From positions 1-64,000 of the IMG/VR virus record IMGVR_UViG_3300027833_001310: 64,000 nt of DNA. One strand, given 5' to 3'. The notes beneath the pieces were generated by a model. The model saw only the letters and a program-made list of their open reading frames with translations. It was not told the origin of the DNA and did no database searches. Source of the stretch: a virus. Numbering within the stretch: the stretch's first letter is position 1; every line of letters begins with the position of its first letter. Positions 38,289 through 46,221 of the stretch are shown piece by piece. Position numbers and translations under genes: made by a program.

Positions 38289-39920
38289 ATGGCAAACTTT
38301 ATCATATCACTAGACTCGTCAACTCACGCAAATGCAGGGGCTGCCGAACTAGCAATTACAAACGCAGGATTAGCAATAACTAAAACTTATTCTTTTCCTT
38401 TAACATATGGCGTATCAGGAACAACTAGTCAAGTCGGAGCACTTGCAGGTGTGTCTGAATACGCAGAAAATGGCACAGCATTAACCAGTACGTTAGATGC
38501 ATTCACTGAGGCAAGCGCCGACCATGAAGACGGCCATTTAGATACTACAGCAATTAACCCGAACTACCAGTACTTTTGGCATCCATTGGATACTACACTA
38601 GGTGCAGGACAAACTATTTACTTAATAGATACAGGTTTCTCAGGTGCTCACCAAGAGTTTGGCGAAGATCCAGATGTAAGCAACTTGCATAGTGCTCCTA
38701 ATGCAACTGGATTTGACGACACTGACGGTCACGGATCTAAGATGGCAGGAATTATATTAGGTAGTGCTATTGGTTGTGCATCAGGTGCAAGTATACAAAA
38801 CGTTAAGATGTTTAACGACAATACTACAGAATTTACAGCAGCCGATGTTGTAGATGCACTAGAGGCAATTTTAGTACACCATACAGCAAACGATGCTAGT
38901 GTAGCAAAGATTGTATTAATGGCATGGTCCATGACTAAGAACGCATTGATTGATGCTAAACTTAACCAAATGTTAGCAGCAAACTTAATGGTAATTGCTT
39001 CAGCTGGTAACGCAGGTAACGGTGTAGACGTTGATACAATTACACCCGGTGGTTTAGATACTATTACAACTGTTGGCGCACATGACCATGTATTTGAAGT
39101 TACAACATTCAGTCAGATGCCAATAATTGATTACGTTGACGATGACGTAACTCCATTCAGAAGAGGCTTAGTACAAAACGCAGCAAAGGTTGATATCTTT
39201 GCAGTAGGTAAAGACGTATGCACAATTGATCCAGATAACGTTGCAAATTACATACCTTCAAGTGGTACTTCGGTATCAGCAGCAATGGTAGCAGGTATTG
39301 CTACACATTACATGAACTTGTATGCAAGTACATCTGCAGAAACTATTAAATCATATATGGTAACACGTGGTAACGAAATGGCACGTTTACCGAGATCAAC
39401 ATCTACTGCTGAAGATTATCAAACTATTCTTAGTTACACAAACTTATCTTACCCTACAGGCAAGACTGCAGAATATAACAAAGTAAGTTTATCTTGTCTA
39501 TCATGTCCAATGACATCAGAAGTAGCATTTACTAGCATACCATCAGGTAGATTGTTAAACGTAGCACACGGTTCAACTACAACTGTTAACATTGGCTTAC
39601 ATGCAGATGTTACTGATGTTGCTGTATTGGACTTCAGTCCTTTATCACCGTGGATGGCTTTTGATGCCGCTACTGGTATTGTTACAATTACTGCAACAAC
39701 TGCTGCAGGATGTGCAGAAAGTTTAGCACCAGGTGTATATCACTTTGCTATTAAAGGTACAATGGCTACTAAAGTTTATGTTGAAGAATATTCAATTGGT
39801 GTATACGGTACTGCTGAATCAGAACTAACTGCATCTACAGAGTATTACTACGATGACGACGAAAGTGAATACGAAGAAGTAATTCAGTACTCTGCATCGA
39901 CACAAAACTTTATCAAATAA
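38289..39920 (+). CDS. Subtilisin-like serine protease (S8), virion-associated candidate
   Basis: 543 residues. Catalytic Asp in YLIDTGFSGAH (about 115-118), His in DTDGHGSKMAG (about 146-150), oxyanion Asn in ASAGNAGNGV and Ser in SSGTSVSAAMVAG (about 326-330). Residues 1-90 look like an I9-type pro-region, and residues about 390-543 form a beta-rich C-terminal domain. There is no signal peptide. Late promoter; flanked by PAAR and small late genes, so the protein is likely part of the tail or head. Whether it cuts phage or host proteins is unknown. Confidence 0.88.
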   Translation: MANFIISLDSSTHANAGAAELAITNAGLAITKTYSFPLTYGVSGTTSQVGALAGVSEYAENGTALTSTLDAFTEASADHEDGHLDTTAINPNYQYFWHPLDTTLGAGQTIYLIDTGFSGAHQEFGEDPDVSNLHSAPNATGFDDTDGHGSKMAGIILGSAIGCASGASIQNVKMFNDNTTEFTAADVVDALEAILVHHTANDASVAKIVLMAWSMTKNALIDAKLNQMLAANLMVIASAGNAGNGVDVDTITPGGLDTITTVGAHDHVFEVTTFSQMPIIDYVDDDVTPFRRGLVQNAAKVDIFAVGKDVCTIDPDNVANYIPSSGTSVSAAMVAGIATHYMNLYASTSAETIKSYMVTRGNEMARLPRSTSTAEDYQTILSYTNLSYPTGKTAEYNKVSLSCLSCPMTSEVAFTSIPSGRLLNVAHGSTTTVNIGLHADVTDVAVLDFSPLSPWMAFDAATGIVTITATTAAGCAESLAPGVYHFAIKGTMATKVYVEEYSIGVYGTAESELTASTEYYYDDDESEYEEVIQYSASTQNFIK

Positions 39921-39933
39921 GTTATACTTAATT

Positions 39934-39969
39934 AAAAGAAGGTACTAAATACAATTGGTACCTTTTTTT
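39934..39969 (+). terminator. Intrinsic terminator with a late promoter in its loop
   Basis: AAGGTAC (39939-39945) pairs with GTACCTT (39958-39964), extended by A/T pairs, and ends in a T run. The 12-nt loop holds part of ACTAAATA (39944-39951), the likely promoter of the next gene. Confidence 0.7.
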
Positions 39970-40965
39970 ATGACTATAGAAAACTTACGAGTAGACACAA
40001 CAACACACAGTCGCGTTTTTAATCCGTTAAGCGCCGCTGGTCAGTGGCTTTGTTCTACGTTTAAGTTTAGATCTATAGGAGACATAAACATGTCGTATCC
40101 TGTGTTAGTTGAAATAACACAAGACCTCCCTGAACTAAAATCTATTACTATGGATAACGAATACGGCGATGCACTAGAATGGTGCAATTTGAATTCGTTT
40201 GTGCGTGTTATGACTATACAAGGTGTTTACGTTATTGTGAACACTTACGGTATGGCAGATAATAGTGTGGTAAAAAAGATAAAAAGTGCAAGTTGTTTGT
40301 ACAAAGAACAAGATGCTAGTATAAATGTTATCTTTAATATTGACGGTATATACGAACAATGTGGCAAAGTATTCTTAGGTGCAGAATGGCATCGCATCAA
40401 GGAAAACATAATAACTGTAGGCGATAAAGCACACATAAAGTTTTATAAGTTTAAACATAATGCTCATCAGCAACCTGCTATAGAACACTTTTGTAGGGCT
40501 ATAGGTGCAACATTTGAAGTATTAGAAGACCCATTGTTTGGCAACAAATGCTTCAGTGTAATATCCAAGCAAGGTAAATGGTTATACGATATACATCCTG
40601 TTGGTTCTAACCAACCAACACTAGCTCAGACAGCGGTAGGATGGAATGTGTTAAAAACAAAAGTTAGAAACATAAAAGGTACAGCAATTGACGAGTTAGA
40701 TAATTTACCTGTACCAATTAATGCAACAAATTTAGACACAGATGATATTATTAATATTACTATCAAAGGACATGTAATTAAAGGTTCAGGAAGAGCTCAA
40801 ATGTTTAGTTACGCATTGTGCGATGATTGGAACTATGAAGAAATAGATATTAGTAATGAGTATAATTTATCAGTTTTGAATGAACTAGCAAAGTTTGTGA
40901 GGACAGACTTATCTACTATAAATATTTACAGTAATAGTATTACTGATATATTAGAAGTTGTTTAA
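39970..40965 (+). CDS. Unrecognised late protein, 331 residues
   Basis: Starts MTIENLRVDTTTHSRVFNPL; the ATG at 39970 is preferred over a TTG at 39955 that would lie inside the terminator. No known motif. Mixed alpha/beta with several aromatic beta strands (VRVMTIQGVYVIVNTYG; HIKFYKFKHN). The C-terminal 80 residues contain beta strands that look tail-associated. Its stop overlaps the convergent PAAR gene. Confidence 0.6.
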   Translation: MTIENLRVDTTTHSRVFNPLSAAGQWLCSTFKFRSIGDINMSYPVLVEITQDLPELKSITMDNEYGDALEWCNLNSFVRVMTIQGVYVIVNTYGMADNSVVKKIKSASCLYKEQDASINVIFNIDGIYEQCGKVFLGAEWHRIKENIITVGDKAHIKFYKFKHNAHQQPAIEHFCRAIGATFEVLEDPLFGNKCFSVISKQGKWLYDIHPVGSNQPTLAQTAVGWNVLKTKVRNIKGTAIDELDNLPVPINATNLDTDDIINITIKGHVIKGSGRAQMFSYALCDDWNYEEIDISNEYNLSVLNELAKFVRTDLSTINIYSNSITDILEVV

Positions 40966-41228
40966 CTTACTTCTACTGTAGAACCACTTTTTACAGTATG
41001 ACCGCAGGTCGCAGTAGTCCCTTCTTTAGCAGGAATACCACCGTCAGCTAATACAGTACCAGCGCCAGCTGAAACTAACGTAGGAGCAATATGAGGTGCT
41101 TTACCGTGTGGGGCAACTTTGTCGCCTATTAGTGAAACTTTTTTATTATCGGCAAATACCGTTGATGCTCCAGGTCCCATTATAATACCCTTTGCTGTAT
41201 CTGCTTTTACTCTTCCTATCTTAGCCAT
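40962..41228 (-). CDS. PAAR-like spike-tip protein
   Basis: 88 residues. GIIMGPGASTVFADNKKVSL, KVAPHGKAPHIAPTL and ATCGHTVKSGSTVEVS show the PAAR repeat pattern with zinc ligands (His/Cys). T4 gp5.4-type PAAR proteins sharpen the tail-spike tip for membrane piercing. It has GATAAATA 5 nt before the start (41234-41241), giving a predicted leaderless message. Confidence 0.85.
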   Translation of the reverse strand: MAKIGRVKADTAKGIIMGPGASTVFADNKKVSLIGDKVAPHGKAPHIAPTLVSAGAGTVLADGGIPAKEGTTATCGHTVKSGSTVEVS

Positions 41229-41233
41229 ACTAT

Positions 41234-41241
41234 TATTTATC
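41234..41241 (-). promoter_or_regulatory. T4-type late promoter (GATAAATA) abutting PAAR
   Basis: 5 nt before ATG 41228; it overlaps the stop codon of the 54-residue gene. Confidence 0.7.
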
Positions 41242-41404
41242 AGTTAATAATTAGACTAGTAAGCAATAATAGTCCAGTAATACTACCTAAAAAGAAAAAT
41301 GCTACAAGTAATGCAAACCAAATAATAGCAATTGGTTTTATTTCAAACTTACCTTCGCTTTTTTTGCCTACGCCTAGAACGGCTTTAATTGCATTTGTAA
41401 TCAA
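41240..41404 (-). CDS. Small membrane protein with TTG start, 54 residues
   Basis: TTG at 41404 overlaps the upstream TGA. MITNAIKAVLGVGKKSEGKF is followed by one hydrophobic segment (IAIIWFALLVAFFFLGSITG and LLLLTSLIIN). Its stop TGA forms part of the PAAR late promoter. Holin-like size and topology; not proven. Confidence 0.55.
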   Translation of the reverse strand: MITNAIKAVLGVGKKSEGKFEIKPIAIIWFALLVAFFFLGSITGLLLLTSLIIN

Positions 41405-41667
41405 AATATAAATTGATTAACTAACATAACTGCTAACATCATACCAAACACTACAACCTGTATGACTGCTGGAATAACCACAAACATTTTCATCACATCG
41501 AAGTCGCCTGTCATAAAAAAGTCACCACCATTCTGCCATTCTGCAACTTCTTCTGGTGTTGCATCTGTAGGTATTTGGTTGTTCAATGAAGGCAGTTCAG
41601 CCTGTGTTAATGAAGTTAATTCGTATACTGAAGGTTTAGGTCTACCCCATGAATCGTTATTTGACAT
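41401..41667 (-). CDS. Small membrane protein, 88 residues
   Basis: MSNNDSWGRPKPSVYELTSL start, preceded by a GGAG site; the ATG at 41667 is preferred to 41712. A soluble Gln/Asn-rich N-half is followed by a long hydrophobic C-terminus (MFVVIPAVIQVVVFGMMLAV). Coupled to the 41-residue gene upstream by a 10-nt overlap and to the 54-residue gene downstream by 4. Confidence 0.6.
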   Translation of the reverse strand: MSNNDSWGRPKPSVYELTSLTQAELPSLNNQIPTDATPEEVAEWQNGGDFFMTGDFDVMKMFVVIPAVIQVVVFGMMLAVMLVNQFIF

Positions 41668-41782
41668 CGCTAGTCTCCAAATGGTATGTAATGCTTGCAT
41701 CACGCAATCCACGTAATATTCCTGCTACACTATCTGTGTTAGCTGCAAAGAGTAATAGCATATAGCACATTACATATTTCAT
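41657..41782 (-). CDS. Tiny protein with signal-like N-terminus, 41 residues
   Basis: MKYVMCYMLLLFAANTDSVA begins with a hydrophobic signal-like core, then a short polar tail ending TSDVK. TAATG overlap with the upstream gene (41782). A spanin-like or secreted micro-protein is possible; no lipobox is seen. Confidence 0.5.
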   Translation of the reverse strand: MKYVMCYMLLLFAANTDSVAGILRGLRDASITYHLETSDVK

Positions 41783-41892
41783 TATAATGTTGGTGTTAAT
41801 GCAAGTACTGACAAGAAAAATATACTTGACAAAGTGACTATCTCCAAGTCTTCTATTAATCTAGGAATGTTATTGCTATATCGTTTCTTCAT
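41782..41892 (-). CDS. Tiny membrane protein, 36 residues
   Basis: MKKRYSNNIPRLIEDLEIVT then a hydrophobic helix (SSIFFLSVLALTPTL). Head of a four-gene coupled chain that ends before PAAR. TATAAATA (41952-41959) lies about 60 nt upstream. Confidence 0.5.
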   Translation of the reverse strand: MKKRYSNNIPRLIEDLEIVTLSSIFFLSVLALTPTL

Positions 41893-41951
41893 GTTGTACT
41901 GCGGGGGTTAAAAGTTATGTATTAGACATAGTTATATCTAATTATAACGAG

Positions 41952-41959
41952 TATTTATA
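41952..41959 (-). promoter_or_regulatory. Perfect T4 late promoter (TATAAATA)
   Basis: Exact T4 late consensus, ahead of the small membrane-protein chain. A GTTATA/TATAAC hairpin (41930-41947) lies between it and the gene. Confidence 0.75.
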
Positions 41960-42007
41960 CAACAATATAAATCAGCAGGGCATATACGGCTGTAATGCCC
42001 TATAATG

Positions 42008-42307
42008 CTATTCTTCTGTTATTTCTGCTTCTTCGATGTTAAGTGCTTCGTAGTCTGCCTTACTCTCATCACTTGCTTTACAGACGCTTAAAATAGCTGA
42101 CAAGGGCATAGTAACCTCTTCGGTCGACCCTGTAAAGATGTAGGGAATTAGTGCTAGATCCGCACCATTGATAACTACTATTTTTGGTTCGCCAACTGTA
42201 AACAATCCTTCGTCTTTGTCAACGCCATACAGTTGTGCAAGTACTTCAATACCGCTAATTAATTTAAGGGTAACAACTTCCCCTGCTAGATCTTCTAAAT
42301 TATACAT
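42008..42307 (-). CDS. Sm-like small protein, paralogue of 7064
   Basis: 99 residues. GEVVTLKLISGIEVLAQLYG, a Sm1-like strand pair, then beta strands and an acidic tail (EEAEITEE). Preceded by AGGAGACACACATG. Downstream of nrdB in the nrd operon, spacing about 10 nt. An RNA-binding or regulatory role is possible, not shown. Confidence 0.7.
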   Translation of the reverse strand: MYNLEDLAGEVVTLKLISGIEVLAQLYGVDKDEGLFTVGEPKIVVINGADLALIPYIFTGSTEEVTMPLSAILSVCKASDESKADYEALNIEEAEITEE

Positions 42308-42316
42308 GTGTGTCTC

Positions 42317-43417
42317 CTAAAGGGTCATTCCCTTAAATGTGTCGTTCGTTACGTCTTGTTTTGTGCCGCCACTAACGTAACTAGTTATCTCTGTTTCTTG
42401 TGGAGCAACTTGTACGTCACTGCCTCCAATCCACTTTTGTGTCCATGGTAACGGATTTGAACCTGCTGTGTAAACTTTCTCTAAGCCGATGTTAGTCATG
42501 CGTTTAGCTGCAATCCACTCTACATACTGCTCTAGTAACTGTGCATTCAAGCCAATAATACTACCGTCTTTAAACAAGTACTTTGCCCATGCTTTTTCTT
42601 GTTCTACTGCATCGATAAACATTTGCTTTGATTCTTCTGCAGTTTCTTCTTTAATTTTAGCAAAGTCTTCATCTTCTTTTGGTAATAATTTTAACATGTG
42701 CTGTGTACTTGCTAAGTGAACATTCTCATCTCTAGCAATTAACTTAATAATTTTTGCATTTCCTTCCATCTTTTTAACTTCAGCAAACGCCCAACTACAT
42801 GCAAAAGATACATAAAAACGTACACCTTCCAAGATGTTTACGCTCATTATGCACTTCCATAATTTTTTCTTGTGCTCGTATAAACTATACTTTGCACTGC
42901 CTTTACGCATTAGATCGTTATACTCGTATAGGTCATTATAACATTGTGTGATACTATCGGCACAATCTGCAATCTCACTAATACTGCTCATCTCATCAAA
43001 AACCTTGCTCGGGTCAGGATATACATTTCTGATAATATGTGTGTAGCTTCTGCTGTGAATAGTTTCACTGAATGCCCAAGTCTCAATCCAGGTTTCTAAT
43101 TCTGGTAGACTAACAATAGGCAAGAACACTAAGTTAGGTGAACGCCCTTGAACACTGTCCAAGAGTATTTGTCTTTTTAAGTTAGATGTAAAGATGTGTT
43201 GCTCATGTGGCTCGAGGTCTTTAAAGTCTTTAGCATCTTTTACGATGTCGACTTCTTCGGGTCTCCAGAAAAAGCCTAACTGCTTGTCAGTGAGCTTTTC
43301 AAATTGACGATACTTGATTGTATCATAACGTTGCATACACACGCCACCGTTAGGGTCTAGAAACATTTTTGCTTCCATGTGGTTATACGCTTTGTTTGTG
43401 TTTAGTACAGATTTCAT
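42317..43417 (-). CDS. nrdB: Ribonucleotide reductase class Ia beta subunit
   Basis: 366 residues. The di-iron ligands and radical site are present: LLDSVQGRSPN (Asp), FSETIHSRSYTHIIRN (Glu, His and tyrosyl-radical Tyr), and DENVHLASTQH (Glu/His). The start is at 43417, where ATGA overlaps the nrdA stop. It generates the radical used by NrdA to reduce ribonucleotides for DNA synthesis. Confidence 0.95.
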   Translation of the reverse strand: MKSVLNTNKAYNHMEAKMFLDPNGGVCMQRYDTIKYRQFEKLTDKQLGFFWRPEEVDIVKDAKDFKDLEPHEQHIFTSNLKRQILLDSVQGRSPNLVFLPIVSLPELETWIETWAFSETIHSRSYTHIIRNVYPDPSKVFDEMSSISEIADCADSITQCYNDLYEYNDLMRKGSAKYSLYEHKKKLWKCIMSVNILEGVRFYVSFACSWAFAEVKKMEGNAKIIKLIARDENVHLASTQHMLKLLPKEDEDFAKIKEETAEESKQMFIDAVEQEKAWAKYLFKDGSIIGLNAQLLEQYVEWIAAKRMTNIGLEKVYTAGSNPLPWTQKWIGGSDVQVAPQETEITSYVSGGTKQDVTNDTFKGMTL

Positions 43418-45687
43418 ATTTTGCAAGATTCGCAATCCTCATCATCTACTTCAGTAAGTTCTAATGCCTCGGTTGTGTCCAGTTCTCCTTGGCCATCGTT
43501 GGTGTTGTTGTAATACAATTGCTTTCCGCCGTATTTGTAAAACGTAATTATATCTTTGATTAGTACACTCATTGGTACCTTTTCATCTTCAAAGTGCTCT
43601 GGGTTATAACTTGTATTGACACTAATGCCTTGGTCGATGTACTTTTGTAGAACAGCCATTATCTTCAAATAGCCTTCTGGTGACTTCTGATTCCACAGTA
43701 AGTCATACTTATTTTTAAGTCTAGGGTAGCCTGGCACTACTTGTTTAAGTACACCATGCTTACTTTGTTTAACACTGATAAAACTGCGTGGTGGTTCAAT
43801 ACCGTTTGTGCTGTTACTAATCTGTGCTGATGTTTCTGCTGGCATAAGTGCCATTAGTGTTGAGTTACGAATACCTGTTGTTTTAAGTTGCTCACGCAAT
43901 CCTTTCCAATCTTGTCTTTCTTTGTGCTTAACTAATTCATCTACATCTTTCTTATATGTTTGGTTAGGTGTAATTCCTTGTCCGTATTTCGTTTCTACTG
44001 TGCCAGGGCATTCGCCTTTTTCAACTGCTAAGTCTGCACTTGCTTTAATTAAGAAATAACTCCATGCTTCAGCCCATTCATCAACTAACTCTAAGTTAGG
44101 ATTTTGATATGTTGAGTCATTCTTTGCTAACCAATATGCAAAGTTAATAATACCAATACCTAACGGTCTACGTTTCATTGTGCTTAACTGTGCCGCTAGT
44201 ACTGGGTAACTTTGGTAGTCTAAGAGTGCGTCTAAGCCCCTTACAGCAAGATTACATACTCGCTCCATCTGTTTGAAGTCTTTAATAATACCCCAGTTAA
44301 TTGCACTTAAAGTACATAAACTAATCTCACCGTCCGGGTCATTAATGCTAGTTAAAGGCTTTGTAGGTAAGTTAATTTCACAACATAAATTACTCTGCTT
44401 AATCGGTGCAACATCTTCTCTAAATGAACTATGCGTATTAGCATGGTCTACATTCATTAAGTAAATTCTACCTGTGTCCTTACGTTCTGTTGCAAACGCA
44501 GAAAACAAATCCATTGCCTTAATAGACTTCTTCTTAATACGAGTGTTACTTTCTGCACATTCGTATAACTCTTTAAACTTGTCTTGGTCTTGGAAGAATG
44601 TCTCATATAATCCAGGTACATCGTGTGGAGAAAACAATGTAATATCTCCGCCAGTTAGTAGTCTTTCATACATTAGTTTATTAAACTGTACACCGTAGTC
44701 CATGTGTCTTACACGGTTTTCTTCTGTACCTTTATTGTTCTTTAATACCAGCATGTCTTCAATTTCAGCATGCCAAATAGGATAGTATAATGTTGCTGCT
44801 CCGCCTCTTACTCCACCTTGTGAGCATGACTTAACTGCTGATTGGAATAGTTTATAGAAGGGGATAACTCCTGTGTGAGTTGCGTCTCCACTCCTAATAG
44901 GTGAGCCAATTGCTCTAATACTACCTGCACCTATACCAATGCCTGCCTTTTGACTTACATACTTAACAATAGCACTTGTAGTAGCATTAATGCTATCTAA
45001 ACTGTCATCAGTTTCAATAAGCACACAACTACTAAACTGTCGTTGTGGTGTACGCACACCTGCCATTACTGGCGTAGGTAAACTTATTTCAAACGTACTA
45101 ATTGCATCGTAGTATTCTTTAACGTACTGCATTCTTATTTCTTTGTTGTACTTACTAAACAATGTCATACCAATAAGCATATAGCAAACTTGTGGTGTTT
45201 CGAATACTTCACCAGTTGCTCTGTTCTGTACCAAGTACTTGCCACGGAATTGTTCCATAGCCGCATAAGTTAACACTTCATCTCTGTCGTGTTTAATGTA
45301 GTTACTTAGTTCGTCAATCTCATCCTTAGTATATGCTATTAAAATTTCTCTATCGTAGAAGCCTTTCTTAACATTTTTATCTATAATATCACATAAGCAC
45401 GGTGGCATAAACTGCCCATACACTGCTTTACGCAAATGATAGTTAATTAGCCTTCCTGCTACATATTGATAGTTTGGTGTTTCTTCGCTGATTAAATCTG
45501 CGGCACTTTTGATAAGTGTCTCTTGAATATCAGTACTAGTAATCCCAGTGTACAATTGTATCTGACTGTTAATTTCTACTTCACTAGGACTAACGCCTGT
45601 TATGCCATCGCAGGCATATTGTACTACCTTGTGCAACTTATCTATGTTAATGTCTTCGAGTTGCCCAGATCGTTTTTGTACTTGCAT
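43414..45687 (-). CDS. nrdA: Ribonucleotide reductase class Ia alpha subunit
   Basis: 757 residues. QFSSCVLIETDD (first active-site Cys), SNLCCEINLPT (thiyl-radical Cys and Glu), SLCTLSAINWG (second Cys), and C-terminal CESCKI (redox pair) are all present. An N-terminal ATP-cone-like start (MQVQKRSGQLEDINIDKLHK) follows the ATG at 45687, which has GGAAGA ahead; an upstream ATG at 45756 would lie inside the promoter. Expressed early from a consensus sigma70 promoter. Confidence 0.95.
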   Translation of the reverse strand: MQVQKRSGQLEDINIDKLHKVVQYACDGITGVSPSEVEINSQIQLYTGITSTDIQETLIKSAADLISEETPNYQYVAGRLINYHLRKAVYGQFMPPCLCDIIDKNVKKGFYDREILIAYTKDEIDELSNYIKHDRDEVLTYAAMEQFRGKYLVQNRATGEVFETPQVCYMLIGMTLFSKYNKEIRMQYVKEYYDAISTFEISLPTPVMAGVRTPQRQFSSCVLIETDDSLDSINATTSAIVKYVSQKAGIGIGAGSIRAIGSPIRSGDATHTGVIPFYKLFQSAVKSCSQGGVRGGAATLYYPIWHAEIEDMLVLKNNKGTEENRVRHMDYGVQFNKLMYERLLTGGDITLFSPHDVPGLYETFFQDQDKFKELYECAESNTRIKKKSIKAMDLFSAFATERKDTGRIYLMNVDHANTHSSFREDVAPIKQSNLCCEINLPTKPLTSINDPDGEISLCTLSAINWGIIKDFKQMERVCNLAVRGLDALLDYQSYPVLAAQLSTMKRRPLGIGIINFAYWLAKNDSTYQNPNLELVDEWAEAWSYFLIKASADLAVEKGECPGTVETKYGQGITPNQTYKKDVDELVKHKERQDWKGLREQLKTTGIRNSTLMALMPAETSAQISNSTNGIEPPRSFISVKQSKHGVLKQVVPGYPRLKNKYDLLWNQKSPEGYLKIMAVLQKYIDQGISVNTSYNPEHFEDEKVPMSVLIKDIITFYKYGGKQLYYNNTNDGQGELDTTEALELTEVDDEDCESCKI

Positions 45688-45747
45688 GTGTTCTTCCGTT
45701 GTCTGTTTGTTTCTAAATTTGTTTAGTGTAGTATTTACCAGAAGCAA

Positions 45748-45776
45748 ATTATACATTAAAACTACGTTAATGTCAA
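45748..45776 (-). promoter_or_regulatory. Sigma70-type promoter for nrdAB
   Basis: Minus-strand TTGACA (45776-45771), 17 nt, TATAAT (45753-45748). Confidence 0.85.
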
Positions 45777-46204
45777 CTGAAAAGTGAGGAAGTTTTAATC
45801 TTATGCGAATTAAATCGGGTGCTGTTGTCTATAACGTATTGTAGGCTTACTGTCTCACCTGGTATAAAATTATAAGCCACTTGTTCGTGAATTAGCACCA
45901 GTCCATCGTTTCCATTTATATGATTACTTATCACTTCAAAGTACAATTCATCAGCTGTTATGAATCCTTTGTTAGTTAATGTAGCCGCTAATATGAGGGT
46001 GATTCCGGACTGGCAAAAATAGCCTTCTGATACTATTTCAAACACATTAGGCCAGTCGCTAGGAGTATAGTAATCTATATATCTAGGTATAGGTTTGATG
46101 TCAGCGAATGCTTCTAGTAAAGGTTCTACAGTTAGATATTCTTGCTGTCTAACTGTACGCCAAGCATTCAAACGTTCTGATGGCGTTTGATGTTTGTTGA
46201 ACAT
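45773..46204 (-). CDS. Unrecognised protein downstream of the tail fibre
   Basis: 143 residues. LNAWRTVRQQEYLTVEPLLE at the start, then a beta-rich middle (GITLILAATLTNKGFITAD). Positioned like a fibre chaperone or small tail protein after the 837-residue fibre, with an 18-nt gap. No catalytic motif. Confidence 0.55.
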   Translation of the reverse strand: MFNKHQTPSERLNAWRTVRQQEYLTVEPLLEAFADIKPIPRYIDYYTPSDWPNVFEIVSEGYFCQSGITLILAATLTNKGFITADELYFEVISNHINGNDGLVLIHEQVAYNFIPGETVSLQYVIDNSTRFNSHKIKTSSLFS

Positions 46205-46221
46205 ATATTAAACTTGTAAAA

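Noticed and set aside
39955-39969. TTG start at 39955 for the 331-residue protein
   Set aside because: It falls in the terminator loop and stem without a ribosome site; ATG 39970 is more likely.
45688-45756. Longer NrdA start
   Set aside because: It would begin upstream of the predicted transcript start and inside the sigma70 promoter; the start at 45687 has GGAAGA.
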